Of a DNA stretch of 64,000 nt, positions 1-10,824 are shown piece by piece; position 1 is the first letter of the stretch; the number at the start of each line of letters is the position of its first letter. Location: positions 2,983,201-3,047,200 of the forward strand of contig OX421494.1 in NCBI GenBank assembly GCA_949126835.1, in the 5' to 3' direction. The position numbers were made by a program, and so were the translations under genes. This stretch comes from Anisus vortex (lineage: Eukaryota > Mollusca > Gastropoda > Planorbidae). The notes beneath the pieces were generated by a model. It searched no databases. It was not told where the DNA came from and was given only the letters and a program-made list of their open reading frames with translations.

Positions 1-560
1 GAAAAATGTTACAAAGCACATAAACATATTTATAACAACACAAAGTGCAGACAATTGCTCAGAGTTTGTGCTGTTTTTCTTATCACAACTCTCCAAACTG
101 AACAAAGACACAAACAACAACAAACATAACAGGGAATGATGGGAAAATATTGCTCACGTGACCGCCCAATCTAGGTCAAGAAACACACACAAAAAGCTAA
201 CCGCAAACCGAAAAAGTAGAAATAATAACAAAAAAATCAACAGATGAAACACAACAAAGAACAAAACAGCGTACAATGTTGAGAGCATCCAGTGGAAGCA
301 TTCAGAAACTACTTGAAAGGTCAGCGCAGCTCAATCATGAACATGCATTCTGCAAGGAGAGATAAACGGATACAAATGCAATTACTGCAGGCTGTGTATT
401 AGTATGCGGAAAACGTTTTTTCCCTGCTTACTTCAGAGTAAATCCAAGCCTTCGGTCTTAATAGAAGCTGTTTTGGTTTTAAGGACACAATTTGAATTTA
501 GTGTTTTTAGCTGGGGATTGGTTGGCGCCGTAATGCGTTGTCCCTCTTTCGTTGGCACTT
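1..560. other. unassigned AT-rich DNA
   Basis: No repeat unit, domain or RNA could be recognised. Short frames that begin near position 404 run into the minisatellite that follows and are not credible genes. Confidence 0.5.
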
Positions 561-564
561 TCAT

Positions 565-1300
565 ATATAGACAAAACATTCTATTGGCACATTGTGCACA
601 ACACTCGATTGGCACATTGTGGATAACACTCTATTGGCAGATTGTTGATAAAACAATATTGGCACATTATGGACAAAATCTTTTGACATATTGTGGGCAA
701 AAAAATTATATTGCACAATGTGTACACAACTGAATTGGTATATTGCGGGCAAAAAAATTATATTGCACAATGTGTACACAACTGAATTGGTATACTGCGG
801 GCAAAAAAATTATATTGCTCAATGTGTACACAACTGAATTGGTATATTGCGGGCAAAACATTATATTGCACAATGTGTACACAACTGAATTGGTATATTG
901 CGGGCAAAAAAATTATATTGCACAATGTGTACACAACTGAATTGGTATATTGCGGGCAAAAAAATTATATTGCACAATGTGTACACAACTGAATTGGTAT
1001 ATTGCGGGCAAAAAAATTATATTGCACAATGTGTACACAACTGAATTGGTATATTGTGGATAAAAATCAATTGGCATATTGTGGGCAAAATGATGAACGA
1101 TACGCTATTGGCATATTCTGGACAAAACATTGGCACATTGTGTACACAGTTCTATTGGCATATTGTGGATCAAAATCTATTGAAACATTGTGGGCAAAAC
1201 GATGATCGACACGCTATTGGCACATTGTGGGCAATTCGCTATTGACGCATTGTGAAACAAAATGCTGTTGACACATTGCGGACTAAGCGTCGTCGACACA
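565..1300. repeat. degenerate ~25-bp minisatellite with 52-bp dimeric core
   Basis: The outer parts (about 565-690 and 1065-1300) are diverged units of about 25 bp containing ATTGGCACATTGTGG-like sequence followed by an A-rich stretch. The centre (about 690-1065) is a homogenised array of about seven units with a 52-bp period, for example ACTGAATTGG at 729, 781 and 833. Each 52-bp unit is a dimer of two diverged 25-bp-type monomers. Reading frames here are by-products of the periodicity. Confidence 0.9.
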
Positions 1301-1339
1301 CTGATACCAAAACAATAATGGCACAGTCTGTATTAAACA

Positions 1340-1530
1340 CTTTTTTCATCATCATCATCTCTAGCGCTACAGCCCATGGAGGGCTCTGTCCTGCCTCACC
1401 ACCTCCTTCCTCTCGGACCTATCCATTGTCTTCTTTTTCCAGGCCTGTACCCCGATCTGTCGCAGATCCATCTCGACATCATCCAACCATCTAGGTCTGG
1501 GTCTGCCTTTTCCTCTTGGGTTCTGAGCAT
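1340..1530 (-). pseudogene. LINE ORF2 C-terminal fragment
   Basis: Minus-strand translation from about 1525 down to a stop near 1366 gives a stretch containing RGKGRPRPRWLDDVEMDL, and it ends in ALHGL. This is the basic GRPRxRWLDD-type tail found at the end of many non-LTR retrotransposon reverse transcriptases. The DNA beyond the stop runs into a GATGATGATGAAA-like simple tail. I read this as a strongly 5'-truncated copy. The clade (RTE or a relative) is not resolved. Confidence 0.7.
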
Positions 1531-1534
1531 GTAT

Positions 1535-2165
1535 CACTTTTAACACTTATTACATACTTGTCGAAAAAGTGTTTTTATTTAAATCTTCAGTAGGTATCCA
1601 ACAAAAAAATAACAGTATTGGCTTCTATAGTAACTATAAACAAAATACTATTTTCACAAACAGTCAATTGAATTGAAACACTGTACGTGATTTCATACAG
1701 TTCGTTTCTTTATATTTACCCACATATTACATATTTATTTACCTTTCCAGAATGTAGGCAACGTTTCTGATATACACCATAAATAAAAATATATCTCAAT
1801 TGTATCACATTACGATATCTCTGTTTCTATAAACAACTTCAGCCAGGATCACAAGTGTTTTTTTGTTTTCAGTTTTTCATTTTGTATTAGGTCTATTCAC
1901 CTCTACTATAAGTTGTTGTATGATTTCCTTTTATCTAATTTCATTTGCACAAAGACAGAAAAAAAAAAGGAAAAACTGTTTTTTTCTTTATTTTGCAATA
2001 AATAACCTCAATCAATATGAAAACTTTATTCTAAAATGATCTTAAAAGCCTACTTGTAGTTTTGAAACCTCAAGCTTTTATTTATCAAATATTCATGGTT
2101 ATAATTCAAAATGAATTGTAGATTGTGAAGATTGTTTACAAATATTGTGGATTTTCTTTTACCAC
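1535..2165. other. unassigned AT-rich DNA
   Basis: Very AT-rich with homopolymer runs. No coding, RNA or terminal-repeat signal was seen. Confidence 0.5.
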
Positions 2166-2168
2166 CAG

Positions 2169-2320
2169 CATTTGGATCAGCTAGTGGGACTTCATTTGGA
2201 TCAGCTAGTGGGACATCATTTGGATCAGCTAGTGGGACTTCATTTGGATCAGCTAGTGGGACTTCATTTGGATCAGCTAGTGGGACTTCATTTGGATCAG
2301 CTAGTGGGACTTCATTTGGG
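2169..2320. repeat. 24-bp minisatellite (about 6 copies)
   Basis: Tandem units of CATTTGGATCAGCTAGTGGG plus ACTT, nearly identical apart from one ACAT variant. Since 24 is a multiple of three, both strands stay open across the array: FGSASGTS-type octads forward and DPNEVPLA-type octads reverse (91-codon frame, 2050-2325). No signal peptide, domain or splice support was seen, so I call it a repeat rather than a gene. Confidence 0.9.
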
Positions 2321-2360
2321 GCCATTTCAACTTATAAATGTGGTCTAATATATGGATATA

Positions 2361-2630
2361 TGGGGCACGGTTCTCGAGCGGCAGCGCAGTCGGTTGGCGC
2401 ACTAGGTTCGAATCCTGGTGAAGACTAGTGTTTGTTCCCGGGACTCGAAGGTGTCCCTGAGTCTACCCAACTCTGATCTGTACCTGACATATGTTGAAGT
2501 AAAGTAAAGGTGGCTGGGCATTGTGCTTGCAGCTGGCAACACATCCACTAGTATGCCGTTGCCATAGAATCTAGTGAAAGCTGCTTAACTGGCCCTATGA
2601 TCAATATGGTTCGATGGCTACTTTACTTAA
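2361..2630 (+). mobile_element. SINE-A copy (tRNA-derived SINE)
   Basis: The head is tRNA-like (GGGGCACGG, an A-box-like CTCGAGCGGCAGC, and a B box GGTTCGAATCC near 2405). It is followed by the family body (GTGTCCCTGAGTCTACCCAA, GTAAAGGTGGCTGGGCA, CTAGTATGCCGTTGCC) and a 3' part ending around GATCAATATGGTTCG. The same order of motifs recurs about nine more times in the window on both strands. Confidence 0.85.
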
Positions 2631-2639
2631 TATATATGG

Positions 2640-3385
2640 ATATGAGCTGCTAATGTTTAAACCCTGGGTCTTAGAGATTTTTTTTTTGTGACCTTCTATT
2701 CGCGGCCAACTGTTAGAGACATATCAACAAGAAAACTGTCACATTACAAGAAAACAAAATATATATTTTCACCACTTAACTGTCATGTCATAACAGATGA
2801 TATAGAGTTATACATACATACACACAACCTTTATATGAATACACACAGGTGATTTAACTATATGCATTCGTAAATTTTAGAGCTGTGCACTTTTGCATTT
2901 ATAAACCTAATTAACGTGTCTACATTGCTAGTGTGAGTTTGTGCATCAATTTTAACACGTGAAAGCCACTTTTACCTTTTGTTCCCTGTCAACTTTGATG
3001 GTTCATCTCACGTGACAAGCTCAGATTTATTTTCTATACACCATTCTTCAGATTCAATGACGCGCAATAATTCATCACCTCACAAACAACAAGCAATACT
3101 TTTGAAGAAGGAAAAGGCAATTACTATTCTAAGTAGGCTTACTGAAAATGGGCTTCTGGCTGCAAAATATCGCAGAGTTTTTTTAACTGTCAGGCGCCAA
3201 ACGATACCATGTCACGAAAGTACATTTTCCATGTGTAATAAATGGAGAAAGAAAAATACGAATCCGATTATCCTCATTGGTATCAATATTCTAATATAAG
3301 AGTAGAATATATTTCTTCCAAGTAGGATACTTTGATAGAATATTTGAAGCAGATTTAAGCTACAGGCTTCCAGTAAGCTTAAAAA
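2640..3385. other. unassigned; one 106-codon open frame
   Basis: A plus-strand frame (2979-3299) encodes a basic peptide with no domain I recognise. It has no clear splice sites or repeat membership. It could be a chance frame or part of an unrecognised element. Confidence 0.3.
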
Positions 3386-3399
3386 AACGACTAGTGTCA

Positions 3400-3615
3400 A
3401 AAAGCGTTTGGCTGGCGTATTGAAGATCCTGGGTTCGAATCCTGGTGAAGGCTATTATTTGTTACTGGTTCTGGAGAGGGAGTCCTTGAGTCTACGCCGC
3501 TCTGATGGGTACCTGACCTTAGATGGGGGAAAGTAAAAGCGGATGGGTATTGTGCTCGCCACACAATCTCCTAGTATGCCGTGGTCCACATAAACTGGTG
3601 AACGTTGCTTCACCA
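3400..3615 (+). mobile_element. SINE-A copy
   Basis: Contains the B box GGTTCGAATCCTGG, then TCTGATGGGTACCTGACC, AAAGCGGATGGGTATTGTGC and CCTAGTATGCCGTGG in family order. The A-box region is diverged. Confidence 0.8.
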
Positions 3616-3890
3616 GGATTCGAACCCTTGAAACTTCGGAACGCCAGGATGTGTTTCTGGGTGTGGAGGGTGTCCTTGGGTCTGCCCAACTTCAATGGGT
3701 AGGCTATTAGTTCTGACTAGTTACAAGCTCGGACTTTAAATGGATCATACAGTAAAGGCGGCTGGGAGTTGTGCTGCCAACACAATCCCCTAGTATACCG
3801 TAGCCACAGAAACTGACGAACGCTTCTACACGGGCGCCATGGATCAATTTGGTCCAACAAGGAAGTTTACTTTTACCCACTAACATACGC
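3616..3890 (+). mobile_element. SINE-A copy with an inverted head fragment
   Basis: The body is in plus orientation (GGGTGTCCTTGGGTCTGCCC, AAAGGCGGCTGGGA, CCTAGTATACCGTAGCC, GATCAATTTGGTCC). The first ~30 bases (ACCAGGATTCGAACCC) instead match the reverse complement of a SINE head. This copy therefore abuts or incorporates an inverted head fragment. Confidence 0.7.
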
Positions 3891-3894
3891 GTAA

Positions 3895-4372
3895 CATGAG
3901 ACACTGCATTTCGTATTAGATTTCTCATTACATTACCTATAACACATAACATCACACATCACATTACACATTAAAATCATCCATGACATCATAAGAAACA
4001 TCATAGCTTTACATTACAAAATTCATACTAACATTATTTGAAATATAAAACCAACAAGAAATCCATTAATCATAGATCTATAAATAAACTAGACATAAGG
4101 CAGTTGACATTCAACCCTCACTGATACAAATCTAGTCCTACATTGTTTCATTGTTTTTACATTCTATTAAACTAATGATAGGAGATTCAATTTCAGTCTG
4201 GAATAAAACAAACGAATAAAGAAAATCTACCATAGCAATAATGTAAGACAAGGACACACAGATGGGAGAAAATAGAATTTGGAGTAAAATTTGGCACTAG
4301 ATTCATGTGACCTCTGAAATTATATTATAATTAAATTTTAGGTGTTAATATTGGGTTTTTGTTAAAAAATTC
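3895..4372. other. ACATTACA-rich low-complexity and AT-rich DNA
   Basis: From 3925 to about 4050 the sequence is dominated by loose CATTACA/CATCACA motifs. The rest is AT-rich with no recognisable feature. Confidence 0.5.
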
Positions 4373-5670
4373 TTATCTTATCTTATCTTATCTTATCTTA
4401 TAAGTTTTACAGACGTTCCATCTAGATCATAGGTTCTCAACCTTTTTCGGCTCACCGCCCCCTTTTACAATTTTTTTCCGCTTACCGCCCCCCCCCCCCC
4501 CCCAACTTTCTTTTAGCGCCCCTCCCCCTTTCCGCCCATTTGGACTATAGTTTCCGCTAATTTTTTTAGGCGGTCTAGACTTTTTTTGTGATTAATTATC
4601 TTTTAAAAAAACTGAAAAGGAAACATATTGTAAGAATTAATTGATCAAAAAATTGCCTAAATAAAAGGTTTAAATAAATCAATATTAATGTGAATTGTTT
4701 GCCTGGTGTGTTGCTAGCAATTTGTCTATTTTTGTTTCAATTTTGGTCGCAAAAGCCTTAGATCTAATGATCAATAATATGTGTTGTATTACAAAACAAA
4801 ACTTGTTCGGCATCACTATTGAATCAAATGTGGAAACATTCTTTTTTTATTAAAGGGAGATAAATATCCCGTTTTATTTGAACTAATACTTTCGTTCTTT
4901 TTCATTTATTAAAATTAAATGGATTACAATTTATAACTTTGAAATGATCAAACTGTAAAAAGTATTTAAAAATTATATAAATATTATATGACTAAAGAAT
5001 TTATATGTATATTTTTAAGCATTTCAAAAACTACCAAGTTAGTATGATTACTACTTATCTATACCTCTTAACATTATACACTTTGCTTATTCACATTGAA
5101 ACACATTAAGGACATCTCGGTTAAGCTGAGATCACAATGTCATTAATATTAGCAGATACTAGGGCGACAGTGATCGGTCAGCAGGGTGAACAGTCCAGTG
5201 AAACAACCACAGGACCAGCCGGCCGCACACTATATTTGCCAAATACTGACCCCTACTTCATCGAAAAGAAACTGCGATTCCTATTTCTTATTAATATAAT
5301 AATATGTAGGCATACTGTTGGGGGATATCAGATATTTAGCAACACTTGCGTTTACATCACATTTCATTCAAAAACTAATTGATTCAAATAGCTGAGGTGT
5401 TAAAATATATCAGGTACGTTTGTACCGCCCACTTGCCTTTCACCGCCCCCAATCGCCCCCCGGGAATTTCAGCGCCCCCTTAAAGCTTCTCACCGCCCCC
5501 CGAGGGGGGCGATATCGCCCCCGTTGAGAACCTATGATCTAGATAGAAGATTATTACGTCCACGAGACCCAAAATTCCTGCCGAGTGGCAGGGATCGGTC
5601 GGCGGCAGGGACAGAACCCGCGACGTGTCGGTTAACAGTCCGCTGAACAAACAGCAGGACCAGCCGGCCT
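4373..5670 (-). mobile_element. SINE-B copy (tRNA-derived), split by a hAT-like element
   Basis: Read on the minus strand, the tRNA-like head lies at about 5667-5600 (GGCCGGCTGGTCC ... CGCGGGTTCTGTCCC), followed by a body to 5545. The 3' tail continues at 4427-4373 and ends in an (ATAAG)n run. The hAT-like element at 4428-5536 interrupts the tail. Rejoining across one copy of the 8-bp duplication gives a tail matching the LINE-A 3' end (GACGC/TAATAATCTTCT ... GAGCGTCTGTAA ... ATAAGATAAG). This indicates a SINE/LINE partnership. Confidence 0.75.
4428..5536. mobile_element. non-autonomous hAT-type DNA transposon
   Basis: The termini are inverted (CATAGGTTCTCAAC left, GTTGAGAACCTATG right). They are flanked by a perfect 8-bp duplication ATCTAGAT at 4420-4427 and 5537-5544, the hAT hallmark. 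Both ends are C/G-rich (runs of CACCGCCCCC-type motifs) around an AT-rich body. No transposase frame is present. Body sequence related to this element recurs near 41030-41970 and 54390-54700. A SINE-B head-like stretch sits inside at about 5160-5225. Confidence 0.85.
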
Positions 5671-5789
5671 CTGAATGTAAATTGATTATAGACTTGTAAA
5701 AGCCTGCATAAGTCTCTAAATTGTGTATTTATCTTTGTGCGTGTTTATTAGCATCTCTTGCTATAATATGTTTGTTTCTGTGTATCTTG

Positions 5790-6436
5790 GTGTCTGTATA
5801 AGTGAGTCTGTATATCTGGCTATGTGTCTGTGCAAGTCTATCGTATTGCGTTAGTCTGTATACGTGAGTCTGTATATCTGGCTATGTGTCTGTGCAAGTC
5901 TATCGTATTGCGTTAGTCTGTATAAGTGAGTCTGTATATCTGGCTATGTGTCTGTGCAAGTCTATCGTATTGCGTTAGTCTGTATACGTGAGTCTGTATA
6001 TCTGGCTATGTGTCTGTGCAAGTCTATCGTATTGCGTTAGTCTGTATAAGTGAGTCTGTATATCTGGCTATGTGTCTGTGCAAGTCTATCGTATTGCGTT
6101 AGTCTGTTAAAGTGAGTCTGTATATCTGGCTATGTGTCTGTGCAAGTCTATCGTATTGCGTTAGTCTGTATAAGTGAGCCTGTATATCTGGCAATGTGTC
6201 TGTGCAAGTCTATCGTATTGCGTTAGTCTGTATAAGTGAGTCTGTATATCTGGCTATGTGTCTGTGCAAGTCTATCTATCGTATTGCGTTAGTCTGTATA
6301 AGTGAGTCTGTATATCTGGCTATGTGTCTGTGCAAGTCTATCTATCGTATTGCGTTAGTCTGTATAAGTGAGTCTGTATATCTGGCTATGTGTCTGTGCA
6401 AGTCTATCTATCGTATTGCGTTAGTCTGTATGTCTG
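5790..6436. repeat. 62-bp minisatellite (about 10 copies)
   Basis: Units with core TGTCTGTGCAAGTCTATCGT recur every 62 bp. The last three copies have an extra TCTA, giving 66 bp. The longest frame in it (6196-6471) merely repeats with the array. Confidence 0.9.
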
Positions 6437-6439
6437 TCC

Positions 6440-6968
6440 ATTCTAGAATTATTGAACCAAAACGATGTTGATGACATCAGCAAGAGTGCGGCTCAAAAAT
6501 GTAAACGCTCAAAGCTTTTTGTGACAATAACATTCAAAGACAACAAAACTAATACCAGAAGTAATCTACACCATGGAATCTACATTCTGACAACAATCTA
6601 CAAGTTCCCGCCATATCCGATCGAACCTCATATAGTCTGTTCTTTAATATAAATCAATCACAAGTATCGATATTAAGTTATCAGATTTAGGACTAACTTG
6701 AAATAAACTGGTCTTGTCATTTTAAAAACCTTGAATTGAATCAGATGTTGATAACGATTATACAATTATTTTACAATGCCATTTCTTCCGGTAAAATTGT
6801 GTTGTCAATGTTGTTGTTTTTTTAAATCTGTAACGGGTGTAGCTTAAAACCATTCTAAATAATACACGATTCATTGTCAATGTTTAAATATAATAGATTT
6901 CTAGCCCCTAAGTCAGTGTTTCGTTGTTTAGTTTAACAATATGTTTAGCTCTTGACCTCTTTTTATTA

Positions 6969-7008
<40 letters not shown>

Positions 7009-7740
7009 ACACTTCGCCTCTCCCATGCTTATGTTGCTCTTTTAAAAATAAAATAAACTCCATAAATGACGATTTAAAAAAAAAAAGTCAAAAAATGTTA
7101 ATAAATTTTATTTCGGTAGAGAATCCAAACATCTTTGATATCTGCAATACATAGACAATACAAGCAAAACTTCTATTTATTACATGATTAAAGGCATAAA
7201 TAATATATACCTGGCAATCTCACATTTTCATTGACAAGAACAAAAGTTCAATTTTATTCTATAAATCCTTATAGAATTTATATTAACATTTTTTCTTAAG
7301 TGTAGGCCTAAGTTAAAATGTGGACGAATCCATGCAGAAGTTCTATGTTTACCTATTTTAATACAGGTATCTATTTTGAAAGTAAATTTCATATGTTTGT
7401 TTTAAATTAGAAAAACGAAAAATGATTTCTGGCAAGTTTGATGACTGGAAAAGTTTGGCATGTGTGCGTTCATAGCATTGGGTCGGCCACAAGATCTTTC
7501 CTTGTTTCATATCACTTTATCCTGGTATTCCCTTGTATATGAGCTTTGTCATGCAATGCCCAACAAGGGGAAAGAACTCTATAAACATAGACAGCGAAAA
7601 AACAGAAAAAAATAAATAAAAGAGAGAAATGATTACTTGAGATTAGCTGATTAATCAGGATTAGAGTCGGGTCGTTCCCCGGGATGGAGGTCAGACTGCC
7701 AGACGGTGTCTCGGTACTAGAGAGGGTGAGGATGTGTGTG
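6440..7740. other. unassigned; poly(A) run and G run
   Basis: AT-rich DNA with a ~35-base A run at 6969-7003 and a TG/G run at about 7735-7758 just beyond. No gene or element ends were recognised. The A run has no recognisable retroposon body on its left. Confidence 0.4.
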
Positions 7741-7924
7741 TGTGGGGGGGGGGGGGGGTTCCAGATGTTTGTCTTGAAATGAGAAGTGTGTCAGTCGGGA
7801 CAGGGAATTCTAGGGGGTCTGTCTGGAGGGCAGGTTAGCTTAGACGAAGATTAGGTCACGTGATGGAAGTGGGCCAGGCCGTAAAGCGCGTGGCAAACAT
7901 AATACTTTCGACTTTTTGTCAGCG

Positions 7925-8045
7925 TTTGAGCGGACGTAGTGACAAACGCGAAACGCGCAGGCGTAGTCACAAACACGAAACGCGCAGACGTAGTCATGAA
8001 CCCGAAACGCGCGATGACGTAGTCAAAAACACGAAACGTGTCGAA
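7925..8045. repeat. 27-bp tandem repeat (about 4 copies)
   Basis: Units of the type ACACGAAACGCGCA plus GACGTAGTCAC recur four times and are CpG-rich compared with the surroundings. Confidence 0.85.
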
Positions 8046-8111
8046 ATACAAACACATACACAAACACAGACGTTTACAAGACTTCCTCTACGCACTCTTC
8101 ATACTCTAGTA

Positions 8112-8313
8112 CAGGTGTTGGCAACCTATTAGTGAGCAAAAGTAGGATTTCTAATTCTTTCAGCAGTGCCAACAGTCACAAAAGTCATCCTTCTCTAGCG
8201 CTAAATGTTTTGTAGAAGAGACTTGATTTTCCTCTTTTAGGTGTCTTCCGCGTGCCATTGAAAATTGTTCGACGTGCCAATGTGGCACGCGTGTCGTAGG
8301 TTGCCGATCCCTG
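8112..8313. mobile_element. hAT MITE, family M1
   Basis: The ends are CAGGTGTTGGCAACCT and AGGTTGCCGATCCCTG, an imperfect inverted pair. They are flanked by a perfect 8-bp duplication CTCTAGTA (8104-8111 and 8314-8321). Length is about 200 bp and it is non-coding. The interior carries the family motif AGGATTTCTAATTC and GTGCCAAC/GGCACGC pairs. Confidence 0.9.
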
Positions 8314-8329
8314 CTCTAGTATACCTTAG

Positions 8330-9335
8330 TGAATAGCAGACCGCTGGGTCAGTGTTCATGACCCGTCAAGTTACTCGATCTCAGCCAAGGGCAGTTTAAT
8401 TCTGCTCTGTTGTACACACGCACTTTTTGTATATATATTTCGAATTATGAAATTATCTTGATTAAAAAGCGAAGCAAAAATGTAAGTAAAAGATTCAAAT
8501 TGTGTCAGCATCGTACATTTAGCACATCTTATGTATCGCTAACATCAATATTAATTAGAGGAATATAAATGAAATACCTCAACCAACCCCCCAGTCAACG
8601 AATGCAAATAAAACATCATGACGTTTATGTTCATCTTGCGAAAGAAAGCTTTACAGTTTCAAAACTTCTATAAAATAATGCGGCAATCTTAGAGATTGTG
8701 AGGCTCGCACAGTGCCTGCCTTTACTTGCCTTAAAAAAATTGTTTCTTCGACAATGTATAACATAAAGTAGTATTGCTTGAGAATATTTTATACGCCTAC
8801 ATGCAATAGTACAGCCTGGGTATATTATATACGTCTCGGACCACACATGATATGAAATATTTTGAGCTTTTTTACAAATATAAAATGATATCTTCTGAAA
8901 AAAAAAAAAACTCCTAGACTTAAAATAAATTAACTCTTCAACACAAAACCTGAAAGACGCGACGGAGTGAATAAAAAAGGGAAGTTTATGAGATCTCATA
9001 AAAGAATAAACGGGAAAAGCGGGAATAAATGTGTTTATCGAATTGACGGTGGAATATATCTCACGGGAGAGTTGCGCAAAAGGGGAGTTAAGTTTATTTT
9101 TTTGTTAAAGTTCTATTTATAGTTATCTACCGCGGTGTCCTCTTTTTTTTTTTTTTAAATAAGACATTAGATAGCTTCCCTTTAGCAGTTAAATTAAAAC
9201 AAAACAAAAAAAAAGAAAAAAAAATTTGCTCTACATTCTACAAATGCGTTTATTTTAATGGACGTTTGTGATTTTTTCAGCAGATGCGAATTCCTTTGGT
9301 CTGTTGTAGCCATTTTTTATGAACACGATCAAAGG
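8330..9335. other. unassigned AT-rich DNA
   Basis: A 122-codon minus-strand frame (8631-8999) has no recognisable domain and begins in AT-rich sequence. I consider it a chance frame. Confidence 0.4.
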
Positions 9336-9338
9336 TTC

Positions 9339-9620
9339 AATTATCTTATCTTATCCATTACAGACGCTCCTTCTATAGAGAAGATTATTGAGTCCTACGC
9401 TCATCCGTGGACTGAGTCTAGTCTTGCATTTTTACTAATGTTTTCAATGATGTTAAGTTACAGGTTTTCCTGGTTTGTTCAGGCAACCCATTCCATGCCA
9501 AGAAAGAGTACTTATATGAATTTGTTCTCGCATAAGGGATAAGGAAAATGTTTTTATCCTTATGTTTATCTGAGATGTGAAACAGGTTGTTATTTGGGTT
9601 GTATTTCTAAATGAGAGTAA
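9339..9620 (-). mobile_element. LINE-A 3'-end copy (CR1-like)
   Basis: On the minus strand this is the last part of the LINE-A ORF2 plus its 3' tail (GACGC ... GGAGCGTCTGTAA ... ATAAGATAAGATA). It is 5'-truncated where it meets the SINE-A copy on the right. The frames are broken. Confidence 0.8.
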
Positions 9621-9835
9621 AGTAATCACGTTGGACCAAATTGATCCATAGGGCCACAAAGCAACGTGCACCAGTTTCTGTACCCACGGCCCGCGGCATA
9701 AGTAAGAGATGTGTGGCCAGTACAATGACCTGTCGCCTTTTCTTTACCACAACTAATGTCAGATACCGATCAGAGCAGGATAGACTCGGGGACAAAATCC
9801 AGGATTCGAACCTAGGACCTTTGACCACTTAGACC
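9621..9835 (-). mobile_element. SINE-A copy
   Basis: Minus-strand copy: 3' end GGACCAAATTGATCCATAGG on the left, body AGTTTCTGTACCCACGG, and B-box complement GGATTCGAACC near 9800. It abuts the LINE-A truncation point. Confidence 0.85.
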
Positions 9836-9839
9836 ATCA

Positions 9840-10185
9840 GCAGGTTTGATAACAACATAACAAGGTTTGTGTTTGATAACTTTTTTTTATCAATTGAAAT
9901 TCGGTCGCAATAAATTTAAAAAAAAAACTGCTGTATCCCTCTTTCTGGACATAATATTGAAGTTGTTTTTTTTTAAACAGAAAAGGCAACAATCTAATAA
10001 CATTTGAGCTTTTAAAAAAATATATGTGTTGATTAGTAAAGTAAATGATATATACCTGGCATATAGATAGATATCTTTGACATAGTCCATAATGACATAT
10101 TTAGGTTAAGTTATCAGAACAGGTAATCCGGGTAAGATATATCCTTAAAATTAAACTTACCTCCCCTTGAGTCGTGCATGGGTTT
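9840..10185. other. unassigned AT-rich DNA
   Basis: No signal beyond homopolymer runs. Confidence 0.5.
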
Positions 10186-10189
10186 TATT

Positions 10190-10372
10190 CAGGGATCGGC
10201 AACCTACGACTCGCAGGCCTTTTTTACTGGCACGCGGAGGTCCCACAAAAGGGCAATTCAAGTCTATTTTACAAAAAACAAAAGAGCGGTGTGACTTTAT
10301 GACTGTTGGCACGCTGAATTAGTTAAAAATCCTACCTTGGCACGCCTAATATCAAAAGGTTGCCGACCCCTG
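10190..10372. mobile_element. hAT MITE, family M1 relative
   Basis: The ends CAGGGATCGGCAACCTACGA and AAGGTTGCCGACCCCTG form the family inverted repeat. The interior has TGGCACGC motifs and AAAAATCCTACCTTGGC near the right end. The 8-bp flanks (GTTTTATT and GGCAATAT) do not match, so the site has decayed or rearranged. Confidence 0.75.
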
Positions 10373-10675
10373 GGCAATATAATATACAGTGTAAAACTAT
10401 TCTACGCCATATTTTTCTGTAAGCTGCTGATATAAGCAAGTTTTTATTCAACTTCATTAGTTCTAGTTGTCCAAATGTAATCGCCTGTCTTAATTTTATT
10501 ATTAGCCCTAGTTTAACCTGTCTTGCATATCCTATAAATTATAATAAAGGATTATGCTGTCTAAAACATGCTAATATATACACACACAGATAAAAAAATT
10601 ATCTAAATAACGCAGTATTTAAACTGTTTTTAAACAGGATGTAGTCCACTCTCTATGCTTAACACTTTCCGGCCA

Positions 10676-10677
<2 letters not shown>

Positions 10678-10711
<34 letters not shown>

Positions 10712-10720
10712 TATATATAT
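10678..10720. repeat. (TA)n microsatellite
   Basis: Alternating TA run. The frames crossing it are artefacts. Confidence 0.9.
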
Positions 10721-10824
10721 ATAAATCTCAAAAGGAATATGTATGTATGTATGTGGGTATGTACATACCGCATAATCTTTTTAAATACTCGACATAAAAA
10801 CGTGAAATTTGCTACAAATATTCT

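Noticed and set aside
3616..3650. Fourth independent SINE insertion on the minus strand
   Set aside because: Only about 30 bases of inverted head are present. It is more simply a rearranged part of the adjoining plus-strand copy.
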